Shown here: positions 1 to 6,570 of the stretch, piece after piece
How positions within the stretch are numbered: the first letter of the stretch is position 1
Layout: every line of letters begins with the position of its first letter
Source: an uncultured Bacilli bacterium
GTDB taxonomy: Bacteria > Bacillota_I > Bacilli_A > RF39 > UBA660
Length of the DNA: 8,713 bases
Assembly (NCBI GenBank): GCA_948874605.1
Contig: CAQRXS010000056.1
Location: forward strand, 1 to 8,713
Direction: 5' to 3'
Program-made: the position numbers and the translations under genes
Notes under the pieces: model-generated
What the model was told of the DNA's origin: nothing
The model's database searches: none
What the model saw: the letters and a program-made list of their open reading frames with translations, nothing else

Positions 1-75
1 TCTTCCTTTGCTACTCAAATTGACTTTTTTACTTAGTTTTCAAAGATCGTTTTCTACACTTTTTTGTCAAGTGCA
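1..75 (-). other. Probable rRNA operon leader (boxA-like), 5' end only
   Basis: Read on the minus strand, positions 49 to 35 give CGATCTTTGAAAACT. This closely resembles the boxA-containing leader that precedes 16S (and recurs before 23S) in Firmicutes rRNA operons, where TTCTTTGAAAACT is typical. It lies about 25 to 40 nt downstream of a consensus promoter (81-109), as expected for an rrn leader. No mature 16S sequence is reached before the window ends, so the rRNA gene itself is inferred. The alternative is the leader of another strongly expressed stable RNA. Confidence 0.55.
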
Positions 76-80
76 ATATG

Positions 81-109
81 AGTTTATCAAATATATTTTT
101 CTTTGTCAA
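81..109 (-). promoter_or_regulatory. Strong leftward promoter, probably of an rRNA operon
   Basis: The -35 is a perfect TTGACA (109-104), followed by a 17-nt spacer and a -10 TAAACT (86-81). Long A-tracts fill the region upstream of the -35 (about 110-150), resembling an UP element. The predicted start is near 74, just ahead of the boxA-like leader. A weaker candidate, TTGAAA with 16 nt then TATAGC, lies further upstream around 220-248 and could be a second, tandem rrn promoter. Confidence 0.6.
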
Positions 110-294
110 CGGTTTTTTTGACATTTTTTTGATTTTTTTTTACAAATTTAATGTAAAATATTTTTTACGCTTTTTCTTTTATTATTTTCTTAAGAAGAAA
201 CTAGCTTTTTCGTTCTTTTCGCTATAATTTTATTTTGAGTTTTTTCAATATTTACAGTCATTAATTTTTTTACAATATGGTATTTCTTTTAAAT
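110..294. other. AT-rich intergenic region without a gene
   Basis: This stretch between the NAD cluster terminator and the leftward promoter contains no supported reading frame on either strand. It is dominated by A and T runs. A short imperfect inverted repeat (GTAAAATATTTTTTAC, 153-168) and an AT-rich stretch upstream of the rrn-type promoter are all I see. Confidence 0.6.
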
Positions 295-329
295 AAAAAA
301 ATGTAAACTTTGATGTTAATACATTTTTT
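295..329 (-). terminator. Likely terminator at the end of the NAD cluster
   Basis: It begins 27 nt after the stop codon of the nrtR-like gene. The minus strand has AAAAAATGTA (329-320) facing TACATTTTTT (305-296), a 10-bp perfect stem. An inner AAC/GTT pairing is possible across a 2-nt bulge. The T-rich 3' arm continues into TATTT, serving as a weak U-tract. Because the stem is A/T only and symmetric, it may be weak or work in both directions. Confidence 0.5.
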
Positions 330-355
330 ATTCTATTTCTAAAAAATCAATTTAA

Positions 356-1186
356 TTATTCATCCATACTCTTTTTATATTTAAATAGCGCTGAAGGTCT
401 ATGTCCACCTCCCGTTTGCATTTTGGATGTTTTTTCTACTTTGCTTGCTATAATTCTTCGGAAAGCTGGGTCTAATAATTTCTTACCTAAAATCACTTCG
501 TAAACTTGTTGTAATTCTCCTAATGTAAAATACTCAGGCATCATATTAAAAACAATATCAGTATATTCTAACTTATTTTTAAGTCTTGAAATGCCATATG
601 CAATAACCATAGGATGATCAAATGCTAATTTCTCATTCTCTAAAATAACATATTTATATTTGTCGGTTGTTTTTTCTTTTAAAGTTTTACCTATTTTACA
701 TTTTATTTGTTCGGTTCCGTTATCTAGGGTTATATTTATTTCTTTTTTATCTTCTAAAACTAAAACGTTAAACCACGAAGCATTTTTTGCAATTTTATCA
801 TTCAATTTATTCTTATCTATTAAGGCCATGTACGATGTAGAAACAATTCTCATTCTTGGATCTCTTGTAGGTTCACCAAATGTATATAATTGTTCTAAGT
901 ATATATCATGTATATTTGTTTCATCCGCTAATATTCTTTTGGCTGAATCCTCAATATCTTCTTTTATTCCCACAAAGCCACCAGGTAAACACCATTTATC
1001 TTTAAAAGGATAATTTTCTCTTTTTACCAAAAGAACACTAAAATATTTTTTGTTTAGTTTTCGATAATTCGCTTGCGTTTCACTGGAAACACTGAATATT
1101 AAAATATCCGTAGTCATTGATAGTTTTTCAAATACACTAGAATCATAATCTTTTAAAAATTCTTCTTCTGATTTATACGCTTTCAT
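356..1186 (-). CDS. nrtR: NrtR-like Nudix/winged-helix transcriptional regulator of NAD metabolism
   Basis: The 276-residue protein has an N-terminal Nudix fold (about 20-160) and a C-terminal winged helix (about 205-270). The C-terminal part carries the FTLGELQQVYE and RPSALFKYK patterns typical of NrtR. The Nudix box reads G70, E76, R84, then I85 where the first catalytic Glu should be, and D88, E89, N91. Loss of key catalytic residues suggests ADP-ribose binding rather than cleavage, as known for NrtR repressors. I chose the start at 1186 because a perfect AAGGAG (1197-1192) lies 5 nt upstream. The longer reading from 1228 has no good ribosome site and its first codons overlap a promoter -10. 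It is the last gene of the NAD cluster, 70 nt after nadD, and also has its own promoter. NrtR-like function is inferred from family and context; a residual hydrolase is the alternative. Confidence 0.8.
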   Translation of the reverse strand: MKAYKSEEEFLKDYDSSVFEKLSMTTDILIFSVSSETQANYRKLNKKYFSVLLVKRENYPFKDKWCLPGGFVGIKEDIEDSAKRILADETNIHDIYLEQLYTFGEPTRDPRMRIVSTSYMALIDKNKLNDKIAKNASWFNVLVLEDKKEINITLDNGTEQIKCKIGKTLKEKTTDKYKYVILENEKLAFDHPMVIAYGISRLKNKLEYTDIVFNMMPEYFTLGELQQVYEVILGKKLLDPAFRRIIASKVEKTSKMQTGGGHRPSALFKYKKSMDE

Positions 1187-1191
1187 AAATA

Positions 1192-1197
1192 CTCCTT
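1192..1197 (-). promoter_or_regulatory. Ribosome binding site fixing the nrtR-like start
   Basis: AAGGAG is followed by 5 nt (TATTT) and ATG at 1186. It is the best Shine-Dalgarno in the region and decides between this start and the in-frame ATG 14 codons upstream. Confidence 0.75.
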
Positions 1198-1218
1198 GTT
1201 TCTCTTTATAATAATTTG

Positions 1219-1247
1219 ATTCTAACATAAAACCTACTCATTTTCAA
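1219..1247 (-). promoter_or_regulatory. Internal promoter for the nrtR-like gene (extended -10)
   Basis: TTGAAA (1247-1242), 17-nt spacer, TAGAAT (1224-1219), with TGT directly before the -10 giving an extended TGn motif. The predicted start is near 1212, leaving a roughly 25-nt leader with the AAGGAG site. The regulator could therefore be made independently of the pncA promoter. The -35 overlaps the last coding region of nadD by a few bases at most. Confidence 0.55.
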
Positions 1248-1256
1248 TTTCTAACA

Positions 1257-1826
1257 TTATTTATAAAGTTGATTTTGTTCAATATATTCTACTATTTGAG
1301 AATCTATATCTACAATATCCGTTAACTTTTTGAAATCATTTCTTATTTTTGTTGAAGATATTTTTTGAGGTGAAATTTCACTTAATATTATATTATTTGT
1401 TTTTAAAGCATTTATAATATCTTTTACATTATCATTGTCTCTTTTAATAACTAGTATTTTGTATGTATTTAAAATATATTTATAGTTTTTCCAAGTTGTT
1501 ATTTCTTTTAAATTGTCACTACCGCATATAAAATAAATTTCATCGTTGGGATAGATACTTTTAAAATAATCTAATGTTTGATAGGTATAAGTAAGAATAT
1601 TTTTTACTTCATAGTCTGATACAAATAAGTTTTTATTATTTTTAGTCATTAATTCTAACATTTCTAAACGATATTTCACATCGATTAACTCTTTTTTTTG
1701 ATATTTATTTCCAGTTGGTACATAAATTATTTGGTCTACATAACTTTTTTGAATTAATTTTAAAGCTATCTTCTTATGCATTTTATGAGGCGGATTAAAT
1801 GAGCCTCCAAATATTCCTATTTTCAT
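1257..1826 (-). CDS. nadD: Nicotinate-nucleotide adenylyltransferase
   Basis: NadD transfers AMP from ATP to nicotinate mononucleotide, making nicotinate adenine dinucleotide (NaAD) in the cytoplasm. The 189-residue length fits bacterial NadD. The nucleotidyltransferase signature is clear: GGSFNPPHKMH at 7-17 (with the H14 and H17 pair), CGSDNL at 101-106, and ISSTKIR at 156-162, the C-terminal ATP-binding ISSTxIR motif. It starts 1 nt after the prs stop codon, with only a weak GGAA site inside the end of prs, so it is probably translated by coupling. The Firmicutes partner gene yqeK (HD hydrolase), often next to nadD, is absent here. Instead the gene sits between prs and the regulator in a dedicated NAD salvage cluster. 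Confidence 0.93.
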   Translation of the reverse strand: MKIGIFGGSFNPPHKMHKKIALKLIQKSYVDQIIYVPTGNKYQKKELIDVKYRLEMLELMTKNNKNLFVSDYEVKNILTYTYQTLDYFKSIYPNDEIYFICGSDNLKEITTWKNYKYILNTYKILVIKRDNDNVKDIINALKTNNIILSEISPQKISSTKIRNDFKKLTDIVDIDSQIVEYIEQNQLYK

Positions 1827-1827
1827 A

Positions 1828-2898
1828 CTATTTATTCCGTACTAGCTTATTTAAAATTATTTCTTTATCTTCAAATATTGTTTTTAATGATTCTTTTTTA
1901 TGTAAAGTATTTATAATATTTGCAAGCCTTTTTGCACAATCTACTTCTTCATACCAAGGTTCATTTTTTATTAAATTTGGAACATAGGATAGATTTGTAG
2001 AATATAGTTTATCAAATAATCCACTTTTATATGCTTCAATAAATTTTTGAGGTCCTTCTGTTAAAAGAGCAAACGTTGATACTAAATATACTTTTTTGGC
2101 CCCGTGATTTTTTAAGTATTCTGCTACTTCAATCATAGATGAGCCACTGGCTATCATGTCATCTACGACAATAATATCTTTTCCTTTTACATCAGCTCCT
2201 AAGTATACATGTTCTACAATAGGATTTTTACCATTGACTACTTGGCTTAAATCTCTTCTTTTGTAAAAAACACCAACATCACAATTTAATATTTCAGCAT
2301 AGTATCTAGCTCTTTCCATAGCTCCCATATCAGGACTTATAATCAACAAGTTATCTATATCTTCTTTTTCTATTAATCTATTTAAAATATCGTGAGCAAC
2401 GTAAAAATTCTCGAAAGGTAGATTTGGTATAGCATTCGCGACATTTGGATCATGAGCATCAAAGGTCACTATATGATTTACTCCTAGGGCTTCTAGTTCT
2501 TTTAGAGCGATAGCGCAATCAAGTGATTCTTTTCCTTTTCTTCTATGTTGTCTTGATTCATACAACAAGGGCATTATTAAAGTAATTTTAGAAGCATATC
2601 CACTAATTGCAGATATTACTCTTTTAATATCTTGAAAATGTTCATCTGGTGCCATGTGATGAGTGAATCCGTGCATATCATAAGTAATATTATAGTTTCC
2701 AATGTCACTTAAAATATAAATATCTTTATCTCTTATTGTATCATTTATTTTTATTTTTCCTTCACCATTGGAAAACCTATCTCTTTTAATTGGAATAAGA
2801 TAAGATTTATCTTTTTTATTTAATTCTTTTATATATGCATTCGTTTTTTCTCCCAAGTCTTTGATATTATCAAGCACTATTAGTTTTAAATCGTTCAT
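1828..2898 (-). CDS. prs: Ribose-phosphate pyrophosphokinase (PRPP synthetase), Firmicutes long variant
   Basis: The enzyme makes PRPP from ribose-5-phosphate and ATP. The 356-residue protein is longer than the classical form (about 315). It belongs to a divergent type I recognise from Firmicutes, with HHMAPDEHFQDIKRV (80-94) in place of the usual DxLMEL segment. Conserved parts are RFSNGEG (41-47), the SRQHRR flexible-loop region (115-120), FDAHDP (146-151, catalytic-type His), YKRRD (212-216, Lys/Arg pair) and the phosphoribosyl loop DDMIASGSS (246-254). The start codon is 7 nt after the nadE stop, with AAGGA inside the nadE end. Its place between nadE and nadD suggests it supplies PRPP to PncB, using ribose-5-phosphate from the neighbouring Nudix enzyme. 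Whether it accepts other ribosyl phosphates cannot be told from sequence. Confidence 0.88.
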   Translation of the reverse strand: MNDLKLIVLDNIKDLGEKTNAYIKELNKKDKSYLIPIKRDRFSNGEGKIKINDTIRDKDIYILSDIGNYNITYDMHGFTHHMAPDEHFQDIKRVISAISGYASKITLIMPLLYESRQHRRKGKESLDCAIALKELEALGVNHIVTFDAHDPNVANAIPNLPFENFYVAHDILNRLIEKEDIDNLLIISPDMGAMERARYYAEILNCDVGVFYKRRDLSQVVNGKNPIVEHVYLGADVKGKDIIVVDDMIASGSSMIEVAEYLKNHGAKKVYLVSTFALLTEGPQKFIEAYKSGLFDKLYSTNLSYVPNLIKNEPWYEEVDCAKRLANIINTLHKKESLKTIFEDKEIILNKLVRNK

Positions 2899-2905
2899 TA
2901 ATCAT

Positions 2906-3667
2906 TCATTCCTTTTTTCTATAAGTTGCTGTATTAAATTTATGTAAGTTATTTTGATGTAATTTTTCTATTTTGTCTCTTGTTTCTTTCTTTGTATTTT
3001 TTCCATTATTTTCTATTACATCTGCGATTTCATTATATTTTACACCTAATTTTTCTTCATCAGATATACCACTTAGTCCATCATCTGGCATTTTATTTAC
3101 AATATGTTCTGGTACACCGATTACTTGTCCTACTTCGATTACTTGTTCTACTGTGAGATCTGCAAGTATTTGAATATCTGCTACATTATCTCCACCTTTT
3201 GTAAAGTATCCAACATATATCTCACATTTATTACTTGTTCCAGGTACAATATATCCTCCGTTATTCGCTTTACTTAAGTAAGCTGCATAATAATATAATG
3301 TTGAAGTCCTAAGACGTGGTTTTATATTAATATTCGCATCTTTTAAATTTATTTCATTTGGATTATTTATATTTTTAAATTGACCAACATAGTTATCATA
3401 AATATTTGTTAAATCAAATTCTTTTAATTCAAAACCAAAATGTTCTGATAATTCTATCGCATTTTGTTTATCCTCTTCTTTTGAATGGCATGGCATCCAA
3501 ATTCCGATTACATTTTCATTTCCTAAGGCTTTGGTGAATAATCCTGCTACTACTGCAGAGTCTTTACCTCCACTAATTCCAATTACAGCTCCTTTTAAGT
3601 TATTTTTTTTATAGTATTCTCTTATGAATTCAATAATTTCGTTTGCAGTTTTTTCTGCTTTAAACAT
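2906..3667 (-). CDS. nadE: NH3-dependent NAD synthetase
   Basis: NadE amidates NaAD to NAD with ATP and ammonia, the last step of the pathway. At 253 residues it is the short form: the synthetase domain alone, without the N-terminal glutaminase (nitrilase) domain, so it should use free ammonia. Visible motifs are the PP-loop SGGKDS (32-37), KPRLRTSTLYYYA (116-128), GTSNKCE (143-149), GYFTKGGD (153-160) and MPDDGLSG (193-200). A good AGAAGGA site lies 8 nt upstream of the start, and the gap to the upstream Nudix gene is 16 nt. The stop is TGA, followed 7 nt later by prs. If TGA were read as Trp the protein would gain only a short tail, and Trp elsewhere is TGG, so the standard code fits. Confidence 0.95.
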   Translation of the reverse strand: MFKAEKTANEIIEFIREYYKKNNLKGAVIGISGGKDSAVVAGLFTKALGNENVIGIWMPCHSKEEDKQNAIELSEHFGFELKEFDLTNIYDNYVGQFKNINNPNEINLKDANINIKPRLRTSTLYYYAAYLSKANNGGYIVPGTSNKCEIYVGYFTKGGDNVADIQILADLTVEQVIEVGQVIGVPEHIVNKMPDDGLSGISDEEKLGVKYNEIADVIENNGKNTKKETRDKIEKLHQNNLHKFNTATYRKKE

Positions 3668-3683
3668 AATTTATTCCTTCTTT

Positions 3684-4277
3684 CTAATTTTTCTTTATTA
3701 GATTTAATCCTTTTTCTATGGCATAAGCTGAATTTAAATTTTTGATATATCCATTATTTATTAGCCAGATGAGTTCATCCGTGTTAACTAATATATACTT
3801 AATAAATTCTCCAACATCTAAATTTTGTTTTTTTACTTTTTTGCATTGTGTTGCTAAAAAATAATGATTGTATGCTGAGGAGCATCCTTGATCTTGATAG
3901 AAACTTCCAAGTGAGATTAAGTCTCGCGCTTTATATCCTGTTTCTTCTAGTAGTTCTCTTTTAGCGGCTATACTTGGCGTCTCGTTTGTTTCAATATATC
4001 CTGCTGGAAGGCCAATATCGACGGTTTCTTTAGTTAAAACTCGTGGCTCTATCGCTAATATAAATTCATTTTCTTCTGTCATAGCAAGTACAATGGCCGC
4101 ACTACCGTCTAAATTTCCTTTTAACAATTTTTCTCTCTTGATTTTATGACCATTATTTAACCAGCAATTATAAGATTCGATGCTTAGAAAACTATTTTTT
4201 GTGTCTGTTCTTTCTATTTTTGTTGTTTTTAGTTCATTCAAATATTTTTTTATTTGATCTATCTTGTATTTTCTCAT
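3684..4277 (-). CDS. Nudix hydrolase, probable ADP-ribose pyrophosphatase
   Basis: Probably hydrolyses ADP-ribose to AMP and ribose-5-phosphate. The 197-residue protein has a complete Nudix box from G93: E99, then R107 E108 L L E111 E112 T G114, preceded by LPAG (90-93) as in ADP-ribose/NudF-like enzymes. About 60 residues precede the catalytic domain, as in ADPRase-family proteins. The gene starts 1 nt after the pncB stop with only a weak AAGAGA site, so translational coupling is likely. Its intact box contrasts with the degraded one in the nrtR-like protein. Context between pncB and nadE/prs supports ADP-ribose as substrate, giving ribose-5-phosphate for Prs. Other dinucleotides or nucleoside diphosphate sugars are possible, so specificity is inference. 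Confidence 0.85.
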   Translation of the reverse strand: MRKYKIDQIKKYLNELKTTKIERTDTKNSFLSIESYNCWLNNGHKIKREKLLKGNLDGSAAIVLAMTEENEFILAIEPRVLTKETVDIGLPAGYIETNETPSIAAKRELLEETGYKARDLISLGSFYQDQGCSSAYNHYFLATQCKKVKKQNLDVGEFIKYILVNTDELIWLINNGYIKNLNSAYAIEKGLNLIKKN

Positions 4278-4278
4278 A

Positions 4279-5751
4279 TTATCTCTTTTTAGTTAAACTT
4301 CTCGCTTTCATAATCATATCATTTTTAAAGTTAATGTATTCTTCTGTACCATCTACATAGTATGTATGAGGCATTTGTGTTCTTTTGATTTCATCGTACA
4401 ATGTCATCATTTGATCATTACAATATTTTTGTTTTATTTTTATTTCAGGATCGTCATATACAAGTTCACCATTTTTAAATATTGGTTTTTGAAGTTCAAT
4501 TAATTCAAAATTATTGAGTGTAGTTCTTTTTAAATAATCAGTGACACTGATAACTGTTAAATCTCTTTTATTTAATTTTTCATCTCTTCTTGTCATGATG
4601 TCAGCAATAGCGTATCCAGTTTGCTTATCATAAGCGCGATATAATTTTTTGTAATCTGGATTTACAATTTTTATAGTGTCGTTACTTAATTTTATTTTAG
4701 GCACCCAATTACCATTTTCATTTAGAGCAACTTCTTTATAGACACAACCCATTCTTCCTTCTGGCTTCGATATATTATCGCCTACTCCTAAGCTATCAAA
4801 TTTTGCACCTTGTGCGATTAAAGATTCTATTGTTTCAGCAGTAAGTCCATTACTTAGACATATTTTTGCTTGTGGGAAGCCAGCATTATCTAGCATTTTT
4901 CTTGCTTCTTTTGAAAGGTATGCTAAGTCTCCAGAGTCGATACGAATGCCAATATTATTTATGTTCATGCCATTTTCTTTCATATATTTAAATACTTTTA
5001 TTGCATTTGGAACACCGCTTTTTAAAGTATCTACAGTATCAACGAGTAACATGCAATTATTTGGATAAACTTTCGCATAACTTAGAAATGCGTCATATTC
5101 ACTAGGATAAGATTCTATCCAGCTGTGTGCTTGAGTTCCCAATGCCTTCATATTTAACATGTCTGCTGCAATGATATTACTTGTTCCCATGCAGCCGGCC
5201 ATAATACCATATATAGAAGCATCAATTGCCGCTTCAGGGCCGTCTGCTCTTCTTGAACCAAACTCCATAATTCCGATATTTTTTGGAGTCGCTTCAACAA
5301 TTCGTCTTGCTCCTGTTGTATGTTCCATAGCACCATTAATGATTGATAATATAGCCGTTTCAACAATTTGAGCCTCTATAAGAGGTGCTTTTACCGTAAG
5401 AAGTGGCTCATTTGGAAATACAGGAGTTCCATCTGGAATCGCATAAATATCTCCTGTAAATTTAAATCCCTTTAAGTAATTTATAAATTCTTTAGGATAT
5501 CCTTTTCTTCTAAAATAGTCTAATGCTCTTTCGTCAAATTTTAAATTTTGGATATAAGGAATTATTTTATCTAATCCTGCCATTACAGCATATCCTCCAT
5601 TATTTGGTATTTTTCGAAAAAACACATCAAATACAGCTTCATTCTTTTGTTTCCCATTCATCAAATAGCCATTTGCCATTGTCATTTCATATTCATCTGT
5701 CATAGTAGTATAATTTCTTGGTAATCTTTCATATCCATTATATATTTTCAT
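4279..5751 (-). CDS. pncB: Nicotinate phosphoribosyltransferase
   Basis: PncB joins nicotinate and PRPP to form nicotinate mononucleotide, coupled to ATP hydrolysis. The 490-residue protein covers the whole family: an N-terminal MTDEYEMTMANGY segment (17-29), FGSRRADGPEAA (164-175), GTQAHSW with the likely phosphorylated His209, DTVDTLKSG (238-246), GIRIDSGDL (268-276) and GVGDNISKP further on. The start is placed at 5751, where AAGGA lies 7 nt upstream; an ATG nine codons earlier (5778) has no ribosome site. It follows pncA by 44 nt and precedes the Nudix gene by 1 nt. One segment, INGAMEHTTGARRI (138-151), departs from the usual N-[HY]-Q-[ST]-L-I-A-T-K-A-x-R. A related nicotinamide-using enzyme is possible but less likely beside pncA. 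Confidence 0.92.
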   Translation of the reverse strand: MKIYNGYERLPRNYTTMTDEYEMTMANGYLMNGKQKNEAVFDVFFRKIPNNGGYAVMAGLDKIIPYIQNLKFDERALDYFRRKGYPKEFINYLKGFKFTGDIYAIPDGTPVFPNEPLLTVKAPLIEAQIVETAILSIINGAMEHTTGARRIVEATPKNIGIMEFGSRRADGPEAAIDASIYGIMAGCMGTSNIIAADMLNMKALGTQAHSWIESYPSEYDAFLSYAKVYPNNCMLLVDTVDTLKSGVPNAIKVFKYMKENGMNINNIGIRIDSGDLAYLSKEARKMLDNAGFPQAKICLSNGLTAETIESLIAQGAKFDSLGVGDNISKPEGRMGCVYKEVALNENGNWVPKIKLSNDTIKIVNPDYKKLYRAYDKQTGYAIADIMTRRDEKLNKRDLTVISVTDYLKRTTLNNFELIELQKPIFKNGELVYDDPEIKIKQKYCNDQMMTLYDEIKRTQMPHTYYVDGTEEYINFKNDMIMKARSLTKKR

Positions 5752-5795
5752 TTTAATTTCCTTCTTTCTTATTATCACTTTGTTAATATCAAAAC

Positions 5796-6482
5796 TTAAA
5801 AATTTTTTCTTTTTAACCCTAATGACATTTCTTTTTCTTCTAATTCTTCATAGCTTTCAACAACATTAATTCCTGCTTGTGCCATAACTTTATATGCTAT
5901 ATTTAACCATTCCTCCCTATTGTGACCAGGAGCATCAAATGTATCAATAGCATTTTTAACTACAAATAATTGAGTCTTTTTATTTATTTGGTCTAAGTAT
6001 CTTGCATAGGTTCTTGCAAAATCCATAACACAAAGATCTGCACATACTCCTTCAAAAATTATTTCTTTTAATGAAGTTAATCTTTGAATGTCTTCTCTTA
6101 TGTTTGTTACTAGCATTCCATTGATGCAGTTTTTATAATAAGTGTTTGTATTAATTTTTGTTTGTTCTGGTAAGAGCTCAGGCACTAATTCTGATTCTGG
6201 TGTACCGATAATACAGTGTTTTGGATAACTTTCAAATTCTAGAGCATCTTCATTATGACCTTCTAAAATAAAGTTAATTTGGCCATTTTCTTTTCTTACT
6301 TTTTCAATCATTTTTAATTGCTCAGGTATTAAAGTATTATAGGCTGGATTTGCCATAGACCCAAAGTTAACAAATCCATTATTCATATCAATAATGTACA
6401 ATGCCTTTTCTACTTCACTAGGCTTTAATATTTGTTCTTTTTTTGATTTCAACACTGATTGTTGATAATTTACATTTTCCAT
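5796..6482 (-). CDS. pncA: Nicotinamidase-type cysteine hydrolase (isochorismatase family)
   Basis: Converts nicotinamide to nicotinate and ammonia, feeding PncB. The 228-residue protein shows the isochorismatase-family triad: D32 in YIIDMNNGF, K117 in TYYKN, and the nucleophile C151 in GVCADLCVMDFA (145-156), preceded by the expected cis-peptide region. The metal-site area reads EGHNEDALEFESYPKHC (74-90), with H76 and H89 at the usual places but without the common WH pair. I place the start at 6482, where AAGGA is 6 nt upstream. A longer in-frame reading to 6599 would run through the promoter and leader. First gene of the NAD cluster. The ammonia released could in principle be used by the glutaminase-less NadE. 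Family assignment is firm; nicotinamide specificity rests on context. Confidence 0.88.
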   Translation of the reverse strand: MENVNYQQSVLKSKKEQILKPSEVEKALYIIDMNNGFVNFGSMANPAYNTLIPEQLKMIEKVRKENGQINFILEGHNEDALEFESYPKHCIIGTPESELVPELLPEQTKINTNTYYKNCINGMLVTNIREDIQRLTSLKEIIFEGVCADLCVMDFARTYARYLDQINKKTQLFVVKNAIDTFDAPGHNREEWLNIAYKVMAQAGINVVESYEELEEKEMSLGLKRKNF

Positions 6483-6483
6483 A

Positions 6484-6499
6484 TAATTTCCTTCTTTCT
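6484..6499 (-). promoter_or_regulatory. Ribosome-binding cassette of pncA, repeated before pncB and nadE
   Basis: AGAAAGAAGGAAATTA precedes the pncA start. The same 16 bases recur before pncB (5769-5754), and the first 12 recur before nadE (3685-3674). It fixes the short pncA and pncB starts. Confidence 0.7.
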
Positions 6500-6506
6500 T
6501 TTTTGT

Positions 6507-6539
6507 TTTTATCTTTTTGCTAATAACAGCAAGATAAAA
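6507..6539 (-). promoter_or_regulatory. Hairpin in the pncA leader just before the ribosome site
   Basis: TTTTATC and TTGCT (6539-6528) can pair with AGCAA and GATAAAA (6521-6507) around a GTTATT loop with a 3-nt bulge, forming a 12-bp stem. It has no U-run directly after it, so it does not look like a plain terminator. It competes with the longer TAATAACA/TGTTATTA pairing. Confidence 0.4.
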
Positions 6540-6568
6540 TTTTACAAGCTTTTTTCTGCTTGTTATTA
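6521..6568 (-). repeat. Nested inverted repeats at the pncA transcription start
   Basis: TAATAACA (6568-6561) and TGTTATTA (6528-6521) are perfect inverted copies about 40 bp apart, centre to centre. Between them lies a second hairpin, ACAAGC (6563-6558) with GCTTGT (6549-6544). The first arm overlaps the predicted start site near 6564. This could be a pair of operator half-sites on one DNA face, for example for the nrtR-like protein, or an RNA switch with alternative foldings. No known riboswitch class is recognised. Confidence 0.4.
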
Positions 6569-6570
6569 AT

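Noticed and set aside
660..1013. Plus-strand open frame opposite the nrtR-like gene
   Set aside because: It is antisense to a well-supported Nudix/winged-helix protein, shows no recognisable motif, and has no ribosome site.
2906..2908. Mycoplasma-type code with TGA as Trp
   Set aside because: Trp codons examined are TGG, and nadE reaches a normal full length at its TGA stop.
5154..5371. Open frames on both strands inside pncB, including an alternative frame reading YQSL near the unusual motif
   Set aside because: The main PncB frame is continuous with conserved motifs on both sides and correct spacing, so these are chance frames and not a compensated frameshift.
1828..5751. prs and pncB as a phage-type NARP1 (ADP-ribose pyrophosphate / nicotinamide transferase) anti-defence pair
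   Set aside because: The neighbours pncA, nadD and nadE and the intact Nudix gene form an ordinary Preiss-Handler salvage route, no phage genes are present, and the Prs variant resembles a chromosomal Firmicutes family.
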